From contig NZ_FODR01000018.1 of the NCBI RefSeq assembly GCF_900110415.1, forward strand, positions 24,847 through 88,846: a stretch of DNA of 64,000 bases, in the 5' to 3' direction. The position numbers and the translations under genes are program-made. This stretch comes from Mucilaginibacter sp. OK283 (lineage in GTDB: Bacteria; Bacteroidota; Bacteroidia; Sphingobacteriales; Sphingobacteriaceae). The notes under the pieces were generated by a model. It did no database searches. It worked only from the letters and a program-made list of their open reading frames with translations, and had not been told where the DNA came from. Within the stretch, counting starts at the first letter, position 1. Every line of letters begins with the position of its first letter. Positions 8,307-18,128 of the stretch are shown piece by piece.

Positions 8307-9554
8307 TTATTTTTTGGGCCGAATGATCAATCTTAAGGCCGGATCATTTGTCAGCAAGCTACAGAACCAGTTGCAGGCCAGTTTAATTTTGTTACCGAAC
8401 CCCACAATTGGGATGATATGAACAAATAACCAAACAAACCAGGCTGGCAATCCTTTAAAAAAGGCGTTAGGTAAATCTACCACAGCCTTGTACTTCGAGA
8501 TAATTGCCATACTTCCTTTGTTTTTATACTTGAATGCTTTTAACGCCTGCCCGGATTGTAATCGCTTCAGATTTGAGGCAAGTTGAATTCCCTGCTGAAT
8601 GGCAACCTGCGCAAGTTGTGGATGCCCGTTTGGATAATCCACATCTGTTGTTTGAAGGCATTGATCGCCGATTGCGAAAATGTTTTGTGTGCCCTGTACC
8701 TTATTGAATTCATCAACTATAATTCGCTTGCCGCGGCCTGCATATACATCCGGAAGTCCGGGCACTTGTCTTGCGATAACACCAGATGTCCAAACCAGTG
8801 TTGCGGCCGGGATGCATTCTCCTGTGGAAAGGTGGATATCGCCATCAATATAATCTTTGACGGCAGTATTTAATTTTATCTGCACGCCTAAACTATTTAA
8901 CACCTTGTAAGCTTCGGCCTGCGATTTTGGGCTCATCGGGCCAAGCAAAGCATTTCCCGAGCTAATTAAATAAATATTAGCGTCGTTTTTTTTAAGTTCG
9001 GGATAATCTTTATTGATCAACGAATGGATCATTTCGGCCAACATACCCGAAACTTCCACACCCGTTGGCCCTCCTCCCGAAATAACAATATTCTGTAGTC
9101 TTACCTTCTCGACTGGGTCATTTGTTCTTACGGCTTTCTCCGCATTCAACAATAAATGGTTACGAAGATGGATTGCATCATCAATTGTTTTCATGGGTAA
9201 GGCATGCTTTTTTATATTCTCCAATCCAAAATAATTGGTCTCTGTTCCCATTGCAAGTATTAGACAATCATAATATAAATCGCCATCCGACGTCTCAACT
9301 TTGTTGCTTGATGCTACGATATTTTTCAATTTGCCGAGGTGAAAACGAAGGTTCTCTTTGTATTGGAACATTCGCCTAAATGGATAGCTTATATTCGAGG
9401 CTTCGATAAAAGCCGTTGACACCTGGTAAAGCAGGGGCGGAAAAAGGTGATAATTATTTTTATCTACAAGTGTGATATCAATTAATTGGTTTCCGGCAAG
9501 GTGCTTTGCCAGATTGAGGCCCGCAAATCCACCCCCAATGATTACTATTTTCAT
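8307..9554 (-). CDS. Type II NADH dehydrogenase-like NAD(P)/FAD-dependent oxidoreductase (NDH-2)
   Basis: 415 residues. The N-terminal FAD-binding motif is GGGFAGLN (7-14), the second dinucleotide motif is SGGGPTGVEVSG (about 160-172), and NIFAIGDQC near residue 295 is the conserved FAD-contacting stretch. The C-terminal part (PAWFVWLFVHIIPIVGFGNK) is the amphipathic membrane anchor of NDH-2. Such enzymes pass electrons from NADH to quinone at the cytoplasmic face without pumping protons. The start lies 10 bases after the tolC-like gene, so it is probably the last gene of the efflux operon, an unusual companion for an RND pump. Confidence 0.9.
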   Translation of the reverse strand: MKIVIIGGGFAGLNLAKHLAGNQLIDITLVDKNNYHLFPPLLYQVSTAFIEASNISYPFRRMFQYKENLRFHLGKLKNIVASSNKVETSDGDLYYDCLILAMGTETNYFGLENIKKHALPMKTIDDAIHLRNHLLLNAEKAVRTNDPVEKVRLQNIVISGGGPTGVEVSGMLAEMIHSLINKDYPELKKNDANIYLISSGNALLGPMSPKSQAEAYKVLNSLGVQIKLNTAVKDYIDGDIHLSTGECIPAATLVWTSGVIARQVPGLPDVYAGRGKRIIVDEFNKVQGTQNIFAIGDQCLQTTDVDYPNGHPQLAQVAIQQGIQLASNLKRLQSGQALKAFKYKNKGSMAIISKYKAVVDLPNAFFKGLPAWFVWLFVHIIPIVGFGNKIKLACNWFCSLLTNDPALRLIIRPKK

Positions 9555-9564
9555 ATTTTTCTTT

Positions 9565-10881
9565 TTATTGGCCTGTCAGGATTTTCAAATCTGAAACTGC
9601 TATCAAATAAGACATCTGCGCGGCATACATATCGGCCTCGGATTTTGCTAAGAAAGATTTTGTATTGAGCAAATCAGTTTTTACATTAAGACCGGCAGCC
9701 TGCTTGTTTTCTTGTATTTTTAGTTCCTCCTTTTGGTAGGAAACCACTTTTTGCGCAACTGTGATAAGCGCCTGCGACTGATTAATTTTCCTATAAGCCT
9801 TTTCAATATCATTATTTACCTGCTGCTGGGTATTAAGGATATTCTCTTCAGACTGCTTTAGCTGAAACTGCCGCTGTTTTACTATCTTTTTGTTTGAAAA
9901 AATATCCTGCAGGTTCCATTTCAGGTTTAAACCTATATATGGGTTGTTGGAAGGTACTATGGCGCTCCCGAATACATAAGAATAGCCTCCAACCAAACCT
10001 ACATCTGGTATATTACTTTGCCTTGCTGCTTTTATTCCCAATAAAGCTTTCGATTTGTTCAGGGTAGCTATTTGCAAATCGGCGTTTGAACCAGATGCTA
10101 CGTTCTTGTACTCCTCTAAACCATTTACCTGTTGAATAACCGGTTCAGCCTCTGCAAGCTTCAACGTGGCCGCGTTTACACCGGTTATATTAGCCAGATC
10201 ACCCATGTAATCTTGTATTTGTATGTCTATCTTCAGGATGTTTTGTTCTTCATCGGCAATGTTAGCCTGCAATCCGGCTTTATCTGCACTGGTTGTTTTA
10301 CCGGCTATTAAAGCATTTTCAACATCTGTGTATTTCGATTTAGCCAGGGTCAGCTTTGCCTCAGCTTCATCCAGTTGTTTTTTTAAAATCAACGTTCCGT
10401 AATAAAGCTTTACTATTGCCTGCTTTATTTGCAGTGATGTTTTGAATCTTTCCTTTTCGGTTAATATCTCGTCCGTTTTATCTACTTTCAGTAAAGTGCT
10501 GATTTTGGACTGCTGGCTGATGGGTTGATAAACCGATAATCCGGCGCCATAATTATTGTGTTTACCTACTGTAAAAGTTTCGTCGGTGTTAGGATTTGAT
10601 TCCAGCGTGCCTTTAGGAATCGTGATTTCTCCCAAATTGAAAACATGTTGATAGTTACCATTTAAGGTAGGTGTGGGATACCTCTTGATTACATCTTCTT
10701 TAGTTTTCTCCTGCTTTTCTTTAATTTCCCACTGCTTTATTGCTAATACGTGATTATTCTTTAACGCGGAATCTTGTAATTGTTCCAATGTATAAGAATC
10801 TCTATTTTGAGCATGCAACGAAGTACTGCGGCATAAGAAAATTAATAACGGCAGTAAAAGGCATTTTATAATTTTTTTCAT
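9565..10881 (-). CDS. TolC-family outer membrane efflux protein
   Basis: 438 residues with a signal peptide (about 1-24, ending SLHAQ) and two OEP repeats of long coiled-coil helices (for example LDEAEAKLTLAKSKYTDVEN and NDIEKAYRKINQSQALITVA). It forms the outer membrane tunnel of a tripartite efflux pump. It follows the RND permease gene by 13 bases and is followed by NDH-2 10 bases later, so all are probably one transcript. Confidence 0.93.
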   Translation of the reverse strand: MKKIIKCLLLPLLIFLCRSTSLHAQNRDSYTLEQLQDSALKNNHVLAIKQWEIKEKQEKTKEDVIKRYPTPTLNGNYQHVFNLGEITIPKGTLESNPNTDETFTVGKHNNYGAGLSVYQPISQQSKISTLLKVDKTDEILTEKERFKTSLQIKQAIVKLYYGTLILKKQLDEAEAKLTLAKSKYTDVENALIAGKTTSADKAGLQANIADEEQNILKIDIQIQDYMGDLANITGVNAATLKLAEAEPVIQQVNGLEEYKNVASGSNADLQIATLNKSKALLGIKAARQSNIPDVGLVGGYSYVFGSAIVPSNNPYIGLNLKWNLQDIFSNKKIVKQRQFQLKQSEENILNTQQQVNNDIEKAYRKINQSQALITVAQKVVSYQKEELKIQENKQAAGLNVKTDLLNTKSFLAKSEADMYAAQMSYLIAVSDLKILTGQ

Positions 10882-10894
10882 TTTGTGGTTGGCT

Positions 10895-13800
10895 TTAATT
10901 TTTTTCTGAACTGATTGTTTTGGGTTTTATCCAGGCGATGTATAACACTGGGACGGTGATTAATGCCATAACCATGCTCCATACCACGCCAAATGCCAGT
11001 ACGCTTGCAAGAGGCGCCCACATAGCAGATCCTGATATGATCATAGGCAACACACCAATTGCTGCTGCCATAGCAGTAAGAAAGATGGGCCTTAAGCGCC
11101 TTTTTCCCGATTCTATTGCGGCTGCTTTTAAATCAAGCCCGTGTTTCATCAATTCGTGGGTATGGTCTACCAGGATGATTGCATTACGTACTACAATTCC
11201 CGAAAGTGCTATCAAACCAATAAAAGATGTAAAACTGAAGTAGTTTCCGGTGAGATAGAGACCCATGATGGCGCCAAACAAACTTAGCGGTATCGTAAGC
11301 ATCACTATTGCCGCCTCTTTAAGGTCACGGAATTGAAAAAGAAGAATAAAAAATATCAGCACAAGGCTCACAAGCAATGCGGCAACTAATTGGCCCAATG
11401 CCTCTTTTTTGTTAAAATCTTCGCCGCCGTATTCAATGCTGTATCCGTTGGGCAGTTGTATTTTAGCTATTTCGGGTTGTATAACTGCTAATAATTCTGA
11501 AGGCAGAACATCCTGTGTTGTTTCGCTTTGCACGGTAAGCGTCCTTACGCCGTTGCGGTGCATAATACGACCTGTTTGCCAATGAGGCTTCAAGTCTGCA
11601 ATTTGTCTTAGCGGAACATTGGCGCCGGTAACAGGCGACCTCAAATAAATATTTTCGAGATCATTGGTGGTCTGCCTGTTTTTTTCATCCAGCCTGAACA
11701 CAATGTTTACCGGGTTGTTGCCCTCATATAGGGTAGAGATAGCAGCGCCGCTAAATCCGGTGTACACTGATTGAGAGATACCGGTAGTAGTATAGCCCAG
11801 GCGGCTGGCTTCTTCTTTTAATTTTATCCCAATTCCATAATAATCTTCTGCAAAGTCGCTTCTCACAAAACGGCTGCCTTTTGCCTTTTTTATAATATCA
11901 CTCACCTGGGTTCCAATTGATTTCAAATAATCAATATCCTCGCCAACAATTCTAACCTCTACCGGTGCTTTAAGCGAGGATCCCTGTTGCATCAATTTAA
12001 CATAGGTTGTGCCCTCTGGTATTAATTTATCCACTTTGCCGCTTAATTCCTCGGCGAGTTCGTCGGTAGATTTTTCCGTGGTGGTGTTAATAAGTATCTG
12101 CGCGTAATTATTTGTGGGGAATTCCGGAGAAAAATTGTAATAGAACCTTGGGGAGGCCGTACCCGAAAATGTTGCATAGGATACTACTCTTTTGTCGTTT
12201 TTTAATAAAGCTTCCACCCTTAAAATCGCTTCATGAGTCTTTTCTAATTTTGTGCCGGTGGGCATCCATAACTCTACAACAAACTGGCTTCTTTCTGCCG
12301 CCGGGAAAAATTGTTGCCTTATTCCCTTTGCAAACAGTAACAATGCAATTCCAATAGGCACTAAACTGCTCAGGATGGTTATCTTTGGATGATTGACACA
12401 CCAATCTAAAAGCTTGTTGTACCCATTCTGCATTAAGTCCAGCAATGATTTTCTTTCTTTCTTTTTGGTTGTTTCTTTTTTGTCACCTTCGGGTGTACCG
12501 GTTTTCTGGTGCAACCCTTTTTTGATAAAGGTGTAACAAAGCATAGGGGTTAATACCATTGCTACTAAAAATGATGATGCAAGGGCAACTGCTACAGTTA
12601 TAGGTAGTGCGAAAATAAATTCGCCCACAGTTCCGCGTAACAAAATCATCGGCATAAATGAAGCGATGATAGTAACAGTTGCAGCAAGTACCGGTACTAC
12701 CAAATCATTGGCGCTTCTCCATGCTGCGGTTGCCCTGTCAACACCTTCATCTAACAGTTCTACATAATTATCGGCAATTACAATAGCATCATCCACTACC
12801 ATTCCTAATACGAGGATTAGCGCGGCCAGGGAAACCTGGTGCAGTTCAATCCCCAGGGCATGCATTATGGCATAGGTTACCGCAACGGTCATCGGGATTG
12901 CCATAGCTGCAACAGTAGCAATGCGTAAGGGGAGAAGCAATACAACCACGATGATCACCGACACGATTGCCAAAAAGAATTCCCGGATGAAATGCGATAT
13001 ATTTTCGTCAACCACCTGGGGCTGATTAACAACGGTGGTGATTTTGATATTGGATGGAATTACTTTTCTGGCTTCTTCAATCTTGCCGGTTACTTCTTTA
13101 CCAAATTTTACAATGTTGTTGCCTTCCTGCATCTGAACCGAAAGGATCACAGCTTTGTTGCCGTTAACTGCAATGATATTATCCGGGTCGGCATAGTTCC
13201 TGGTTAAGGTGGCTACATCTCCCAGCTTTGCTACAGAACCCGCCTGGGATGTACCAACTACCTGGTTGGCCAGGTCTGTTTCGGTATTATAGTAGCCATT
13301 TGTGTAAAGCGGCGTTTTATTGCTGCTTGTTTTAACCTCTCCGGTAGGATTAATGTTATTTTGAGATTGAAGAAGTTGTACAACCTGTTGTGCGTTAACC
13401 CCATATTGTGACATTTTCTCTGAGTTGGATGACACTACAATTTCCTCCTGCTGCTCGCCTATCCGCTTTATTTTTGAAGCAGCGGGGATAGTGCGCAGGT
13501 AATCTTCCAATCTTTGGGCATAATGTTTTAATTCTTCGTAGCTGGCATTTTTGCTTTCCAGCCCGATTACAAGGGCTTCAGTGTCGCCGAAATCCGAGTT
13601 TACAATAGGCCCTTTAACACCGGCAGGTAAATCAATTTGCTTTGATACTAAAAGCTGGTGGCGCAGTTTACTCCAAAATATGTCGGGCTGTTTTACGCTC
13701 TCGGTAAGCTCAACGTTTACTACCACTATGCCATCTCTTGTAGTAGAATATGTTTTGGATTTATCTACCTCTTCATATTGAAAAAGATATTGTTCGAGTT

Positions 13801-13996
13801 TTTTTGTAACCTGGTCTTCCACCTGTGCGGAGTTAGCTCCCGGGAAAGATGCAATGACTAAACCCTGGCGGATGGTAATTTTAGGGTCTTCCCTGCGTGG
13901 CATATTCAACAGTGAATTTACACCAACCGCAAAAAGCAATAGCAATACCGATAATGTGACTTGCTTATACTTAAGCGATGCTTTTATAATATTCAT
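10895..13996 (-). CDS. RND-family efflux transporter permease
   Basis: 1033 residues, the usual size for an inner-membrane resistance-nodulation-division pump. The first transmembrane helix is VTLSVLLLLFAVGVNSLL (about 13-30). The two periplasmic domains are separated by the central helix cluster with MVVDDAIVIADNYVELLDEG, the TM4 acidic motif that carries the proton relay. The C-terminal half repeats the fold (SFIGLIALSGIVVRNAIILV). Twelve helices are expected. Substrate is not predictable; the sequence looks closer to the multidrug (HAE-like) group than to metal pumps, and no His- or Met-rich metal site is seen. The adaptor gene precedes it by 7 bases. Confidence 0.94.
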   Translation of the reverse strand: MNIIKASLKYKQVTLSVLLLLFAVGVNSLLNMPRREDPKITIRQGLVIASFPGANSAQVEDQVTKKLEQYLFQYEEVDKSKTYSTTRDGIVVVNVELTESVKQPDIFWSKLRHQLLVSKQIDLPAGVKGPIVNSDFGDTEALVIGLESKNASYEELKHYAQRLEDYLRTIPAASKIKRIGEQQEEIVVSSNSEKMSQYGVNAQQVVQLLQSQNNINPTGEVKTSSNKTPLYTNGYYNTETDLANQVVGTSQAGSVAKLGDVATLTRNYADPDNIIAVNGNKAVILSVQMQEGNNIVKFGKEVTGKIEEARKVIPSNIKITTVVNQPQVVDENISHFIREFFLAIVSVIIVVVLLLPLRIATVAAMAIPMTVAVTYAIMHALGIELHQVSLAALILVLGMVVDDAIVIADNYVELLDEGVDRATAAWRSANDLVVPVLAATVTIIASFMPMILLRGTVGEFIFALPITVAVALASSFLVAMVLTPMLCYTFIKKGLHQKTGTPEGDKKETTKKKERKSLLDLMQNGYNKLLDWCVNHPKITILSSLVPIGIALLLFAKGIRQQFFPAAERSQFVVELWMPTGTKLEKTHEAILRVEALLKNDKRVVSYATFSGTASPRFYYNFSPEFPTNNYAQILINTTTEKSTDELAEELSGKVDKLIPEGTTYVKLMQQGSSLKAPVEVRIVGEDIDYLKSIGTQVSDIIKKAKGSRFVRSDFAEDYYGIGIKLKEEASRLGYTTTGISQSVYTGFSGAAISTLYEGNNPVNIVFRLDEKNRQTTNDLENIYLRSPVTGANVPLRQIADLKPHWQTGRIMHRNGVRTLTVQSETTQDVLPSELLAVIQPEIAKIQLPNGYSIEYGGEDFNKKEALGQLVAALLVSLVLIFFILLFQFRDLKEAAIVMLTIPLSLFGAIMGLYLTGNYFSFTSFIGLIALSGIVVRNAIILVDHTHELMKHGLDLKAAAIESGKRRLRPIFLTAMAAAIGVLPMIISGSAMWAPLASVLAFGVVWSMVMALITVPVLYIAWIKPKTISSEKN

Positions 13997-14003
13997 TTCA
14001 GTT

Positions 14004-15062
14004 TTATTTATTGGTTATAGAAATTGATGAACCATCAGACAATCTTTTCTGGCCGCTGGTAACCACCACTTCGCCGTCGCTGAGCCCCGAAATAATTTCA
14101 ATTTTGTTGTCAAACATATCTCCCAGGCTTATTCTGCGCTTAAATACCTTGTTCTGAGTTTTATCCAGCACAAAAACATAGCTCTGATTTGCCAAATCCT
14201 GCTGAATGCATTCTGCCGGTAATAATATCACCTGCTTTTTTTCCGCAGTAGCAATCTTTGCCTCGGCAATCATTCCTGGCCGGATGAGCAATCCTGGGTT
14301 ATCCAGTTCAATTTTAATGGCGAAAGCCCTGGAGGTAGCATCGGCTGCAGAGCCAACTTCAATTACTTTTCCGGTGAATACCTTATCGAGCGAGGAAATG
14401 TTAATCTTGCTGATTTGTCCAATCTTTACTTCATGCAGTTCAGCTTCAGGAACATAAGCCAATACCTTTACCTTTTTGATATCTGCTATAACAAACAGTG
14501 GTATGCCAACAGCTACAATCTCGCTAACTTCGGCCTGTCTTTTGAGCAATACGCCGCTGATTGGTGAATACAACCGCGTATCCGACAGATTCTTTTGCTG
14601 TAACTGTTGCTGGAATTTTGCCTGCTGTAAATTGAACCCTACTTTTGAAAAGTCACTTTCACTTAAACTGCCTCTGTCATGTAATATGTTTAAGCGGTTA
14701 AATTCGTCAGTCGCGGTACTAACCTGCACGTCGGCCGAACCCTTGGCGATGGAGTAATTAGTTGGATCGAGACTGGCAATCAATTGCCCTTTAGAAATAG
14801 TTTCCCCTTCTTTGTTTGAAACATAATTGATTTTGCCGGGTACCAGGAACCCAAGTTTCACGGTGGTGCTACCTTCAATATTCCCGCTTACAGATACTTC
14901 TTTGGCAATAATATCAGCATGTACCACCTCGGTTTTTACTGCAAAACCTATAGGCGGGTTATCAGCGCCATGTTTATCTGCCGGTTTGCAGCCAGGAAGC
15001 AAAAACAAGGAAGCGACAGCTGGGGAAAATAGAACTTGTGTTAGTTTTTTATATCTTTTCAT
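14004..15062 (-). CDS. RND efflux periplasmic adaptor lipoprotein
   Basis: 352 residues. The signal LFLLPGC gives a lipidated Cys25. It has the order of a HlyD/MFP adaptor: a split barrel-sandwich domain (GSTTVKLGFLVPGKINYVSN and LYSPISGVLLKRQAEVSEIV), a helical hairpin between (about 115-150), then a beta-barrel (KVLAYVPEAELHEVKIGQ) and a membrane-proximal domain. It links the RND permease to the TolC channel. It is the second gene of the minus-strand operon, 13 bases after the FNR-like gene. Confidence 0.92.
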   Translation of the reverse strand: MKRYKKLTQVLFSPAVASLFLLPGCKPADKHGADNPPIGFAVKTEVVHADIIAKEVSVSGNIEGSTTVKLGFLVPGKINYVSNKEGETISKGQLIASLDPTNYSIAKGSADVQVSTATDEFNRLNILHDRGSLSESDFSKVGFNLQQAKFQQQLQQKNLSDTRLYSPISGVLLKRQAEVSEIVAVGIPLFVIADIKKVKVLAYVPEAELHEVKIGQISKINISSLDKVFTGKVIEVGSAADATSRAFAIKIELDNPGLLIRPGMIAEAKIATAEKKQVILLPAECIQQDLANQSYVFVLDKTQNKVFKRRISLGDMFDNKIEIISGLSDGEVVVTSGQKRLSDGSSISITNK

Positions 15063-15075
15063 ATTGTATATTTTA

Positions 15076-15483
15076 TTATTCGGTGAAAAATTGTTTTTGT
15101 ATTTGTATTTCGTTTATATCAAAAAAATGCAGTATGCTTTTTACTTTCTCAATAAATTCTGTGTTGCCCGAAAGAATGAAATTCATGTGTGGCATTGTGT
15201 TTGCATTCAAAATCGCTTCAATCTCCTCGTTTGGAAATACCGTTGCGGCTTCAATTTCTTTTGAGATGTAGCTTACGTAGAGTTGGGTGAGAAAACGCCT
15301 CTCAAGTATTTGCAGCTCTTTTTGGAATATGTGTTGTTTGTTTACAGAAAAATAGAGCAGGGAAACCTGCCGGTATTTTAGGTCAGTCAATTTGAACTTT
15401 ATGGCTGGAAAGACGGATGCAATCCCAAGATCGTCCGTTATAAATATGTAATGGATCCCCATTCCTTCGATATCTTTTTGCAT
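15076..15483 (-). CDS. Ferredoxin-reductase-like protein, NAD-binding half only
   Basis: 135 residues from the ATG at 15483 (a TTG at 15504 could add seven). The order of features follows the NAD-binding half of ferredoxin-NADP reductase-like proteins: IASVFPAIKFKL in place of GI(T/A)P...I, VSLLYFSVNKQ.IFQKELQILE matching the LLYG-R.....F..EL pattern, NTMPHMNFILSGNTEFIEKVKSIL matching the CGP..M...V...L region, and a terminal FF.E. The FAD-binding barrel is absent, and Cys-Gly-Pro is replaced by Ser-Gly-Asn. It may be a regulatory or non-catalytic derivative. It is the first gene of the efflux operon. Fold assignment is by eye. Confidence 0.55.
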   Translation of the reverse strand: MQKDIEGMGIHYIFITDDLGIASVFPAIKFKLTDLKYRQVSLLYFSVNKQHIFQKELQILERRFLTQLYVSYISKEIEAATVFPNEEIEAILNANTMPHMNFILSGNTEFIEKVKSILHFFDINEIQIQKQFFTE

Positions 15484-15634
15484 TAGCGAAAATTTATAAT
15501 GCAAAGGAAGGCAAGAGGAGTGAGGCTGCTTTTAAGATATCTTAAAAAGTGAAAACAGTATGCAAATTATATCGCAAGGGCTTTTAAAAAGATATTTTGT
15601 TATTAAATAGGGCCTTCAGGATCATTATTTAATG

Positions 15635-15642
15635 TAGTTTTG
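15635..15642 (+). promoter_or_regulatory. Possible -7 box of the carboxylesterase gene
   Basis: TAGTTTTG fits the TAnnTTTG -7 consensus and would place transcription start 15-20 bases before the ATG at 15667. No good TTTG box stands about 19 bases upstream, so support is weak. Confidence 0.3.
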
Positions 15643-15666
15643 ATAAGCCAATAATGATAAACATTT

Positions 15667-17211
15667 ATGAGAACCCTGATTTTTTTGCTTGCTTTAGTGC
15701 TTACTACTCAATGGATACGAGCCCAGCCCGCTCCTGTTAAAGTGAAAGAAGGATTGGTACAAGGAACTTCTGAAAATGGCCTTACCATTTATAAGGGCAT
15801 TCCTTTTGCAATGCCTCCAGTTGGAGAACTACGTTGGCGTGCTCCGCAGCCTGCCGCAAAATGGAATGGTGTTCGGTTGGCCGATAAATTTGCGCCGGAA
15901 CCTATGCAAGGCGGCAATCCCATTTCAGGAAAAAGCGAAGATTGCCTGTATCTGAATGTTTGGACGCCTGCTAAATCGCCTGCCGGCAAAATACCGGTGC
16001 TGGTTTGGATATACGGTGGTGCTTTTAACTTTGGGGGTACTGCCGAGCCATCTTATAACTGCGAAAAGCTGGCAAAAAAAGGCGTGGTGCTGGTAAGTAT
16101 TGCCTACCGGGTTGCACAACTTGGTTTTTTGGCGCATCCCGAACTTAGTGCCGAAAGTGCCAGTCATGTTTCGGGAAATTATGGTTTGCTGGACATGATT
16201 GCCGGCCTTAAATGGATTAGGGAAAATATTGCCGCTTTTGGCGGAGACCCCAATAAAGTTACAATTTTTGGTGAATCGGCAGGCGGCATAGCAGTAAGTA
16301 TGTTATGTGCAAGCCCATTGGCCAAAGACCTTTTCCAGGGTGCAATCTCCCAAAGCGGCGGCTCGTTCGGCCCCACACGTGCTAGTACTTATCCGGGCGA
16401 AAACATGAAAAGCCTGCCTTTTGCCGAAGCGGCAGGCGCGGCCTATGTTAAAGATGCAGGCTTTACTTCAATTGCTGATTTGCGAAAAATAGACGCCGAT
16501 AAATTGCCCGCGATACGCGGGTTAGCATGGCCCATTGTAGACGGATGGGTAATACCGGGCGACCAATATAAACTTTATGAAGAAGGCAAATATAACGACG
16601 TACCTGTCCTGATAGGTTATAATTCTGACGAGGGGGCCAGTTTCTCGCCTCCAAAAACGCCTGAAGAATACGTTGCCGCGGTAAAAGGCCGTTATGGCAA
16701 GTTTGCTGATGAGCTTATTAAAGCTTATCCTGCGGGTAGTGTTAAGGTTGCTAAAACCGCCCGTGATTTGATGCGGGATGCCGCGTTTGGCTGGCATACC
16801 TGGAGCTGGGCAAGGTTACAGTCAAAGGGAAAATCGAAGGTTTTTTATTATTATTTTGATCAGCACCCCAACTATCCCGAAGGTTCGCCTCGCGCCGGAT
16901 ACGGATCGCCCCATGCGCAGGAAGTAGCTTATGTATTTGGTACGCTTGATGCTTCAAATCCGCAAACCACTAAAACAGACCTGAATATTTCAGACGCGAT
17001 GGGCACTTATTGGACAAATTTTGCAAAGTATGGCAACCCAAACGGTGGGGGGCAACCTGAATGGCCCGCTTTTAGCGACTCTAACCCTGTTGTGATGTAC
17101 TTTTCGCAAAAAGTGCATACCGGCGCTGTACCCGCAGATGCATCCCTAAAGGTGTTAGATAGTTATTTTAAGTGGAGGCGTTCGCCCGATGGCGAAACCG
17201 GCGTTAAATAA
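15667..17211 (+). CDS. Secreted type-B carboxylesterase/lipase
   Basis: 514 residues with a signal peptide (about 1-19, ending IRAQ). It has the alpha/beta-hydrolase fold of the carboxylesterase type B family: the oxyanion-hole stretch PVLVWIYGGAFNFGG, the nucleophile elbow FGESAGG with Ser204, the acid in GYNSDEG with Glu322, and the base in GSPHAQE with His416. EDCLYLNVW near residue 92 is the family N-terminal signature. It hydrolyses carboxylic esters in the periplasm or outside; a role in removing acetyl or acyl groups from plant glycans is possible given the adjacent locus but not shown. It is divergent from the efflux operon and converges on the Crp gene. Confidence 0.9.
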   Translation: MRTLIFLLALVLTTQWIRAQPAPVKVKEGLVQGTSENGLTIYKGIPFAMPPVGELRWRAPQPAAKWNGVRLADKFAPEPMQGGNPISGKSEDCLYLNVWTPAKSPAGKIPVLVWIYGGAFNFGGTAEPSYNCEKLAKKGVVLVSIAYRVAQLGFLAHPELSAESASHVSGNYGLLDMIAGLKWIRENIAAFGGDPNKVTIFGESAGGIAVSMLCASPLAKDLFQGAISQSGGSFGPTRASTYPGENMKSLPFAEAAGAAYVKDAGFTSIADLRKIDADKLPAIRGLAWPIVDGWVIPGDQYKLYEEGKYNDVPVLIGYNSDEGASFSPPKTPEEYVAAVKGRYGKFADELIKAYPAGSVKVAKTARDLMRDAAFGWHTWSWARLQSKGKSKVFYYYFDQHPNYPEGSPRAGYGSPHAQEVAYVFGTLDASNPQTTKTDLNISDAMGTYWTNFAKYGNPNGGGQPEWPAFSDSNPVVMYFSQKVHTGAVPADASLKVLDSYFKWRRSPDGETGVK

Positions 17212-17294
17212 TATTTGTAATATAGGTCAGCGTAAAATAATATGGCGTGACGCATCTGTTGTTTTGAATTTTAACGGAGCTGTTTATTTTTAAA

Positions 17295-17855
17295 TTATTT
17301 TTGCGCCCTTATAACACTTAGGGTTTGCTGGGTAATGCCTAAATAAGAGGCAATATGCCCAAGTGGCACCCTTAATAAAATGTTTGAATAATTTTCTGTC
17401 ATCGATTTATAACGCTGTTCTGCGGTTTGAAACTGCAACGAAAAAAGCTTATCCGAAAATTGTTTTATAGTCTCTACCGATGCCATAAAAGCAAATCTTT
17501 TAAATGCGTCGATTTCGTTAAATAAAGTTTCAAATTCCCTGAACTGAATGGTACGTAATGTTGTTTCTTCAAGAACCTCCCTGCCATATGGGTCGGTTTT
17601 GTTAAAGTAAATACTCTCCAGCGACATTGTGAAGGTATTTTCGTCAAAAAAGAAATGGGTGATATCTTTTCCGTCTTTGTTATAAAATGTACGGATCATT
17701 CCCTTTTCAATAAAGTGGACTTTTTGAGAACGGTTGCCCGGATCAGTCAACGTTGTCCCTTTAGGGTAAAACTCCCGTTTGAAGGCTGCATCAATGGTAC
17801 TGCTTTCTTCTGCAGTAAGTTTTATTTTGGTATTCATGTATTGGGCCAATTCCAT
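17295..17855 (-). CDS. Crp/Fnr-family transcriptional regulator
   Basis: 186 residues. The N-terminal two thirds form a cyclic-nucleotide-binding-type beta-roll (FYPKGTTLTDPGNRSQKVHFIEKGMIRTFY, seen in parts). The C-terminal end carries VPLGHIASYLGITQQTLSVIR, the helix-turn-helix of the short Bacteroidota Crp group. These proteins often lack true cAMP-binding residues. The gene is convergent with the esterase gene, and about 640 bases separate it from the GH5 gene on the other side. A start at the internal ATG (residue 7) is also possible. Confidence 0.88.
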   Translation of the reverse strand: MELAQYMNTKIKLTAEESSTIDAAFKREFYPKGTTLTDPGNRSQKVHFIEKGMIRTFYNKDGKDITHFFFDENTFTMSLESIYFNKTDPYGREVLEETTLRTIQFREFETLFNEIDAFKRFAFMASVETIKQFSDKLFSLQFQTAEQRYKSMTENYSNILLRVPLGHIASYLGITQQTLSVIRAQK

Positions 17856-18128
17856 ATACTCGTTGAAGGGGAAACGTTATAACTAATTGAATGCCAAATA
17901 TACTACATAAGTATAAGTTTATTGAGGCAAGTATCAAAAAGCAAGACTAATCTGTTTTGGTGGATTGAATAAGCTTATTATAGATTTTTTCCGGCATTAA
18001 CCCCTATCTGAGTTCTTTTCTTTTGTTTAAGGTCGTCAATATTTGTACCTGTACATTTGCCTGTAATATTAAAAAAGTGCCCCAACCAAGAGTTCCGCCA
18101 TTACCTTAGACGTAGGAAATTTTGCCAA

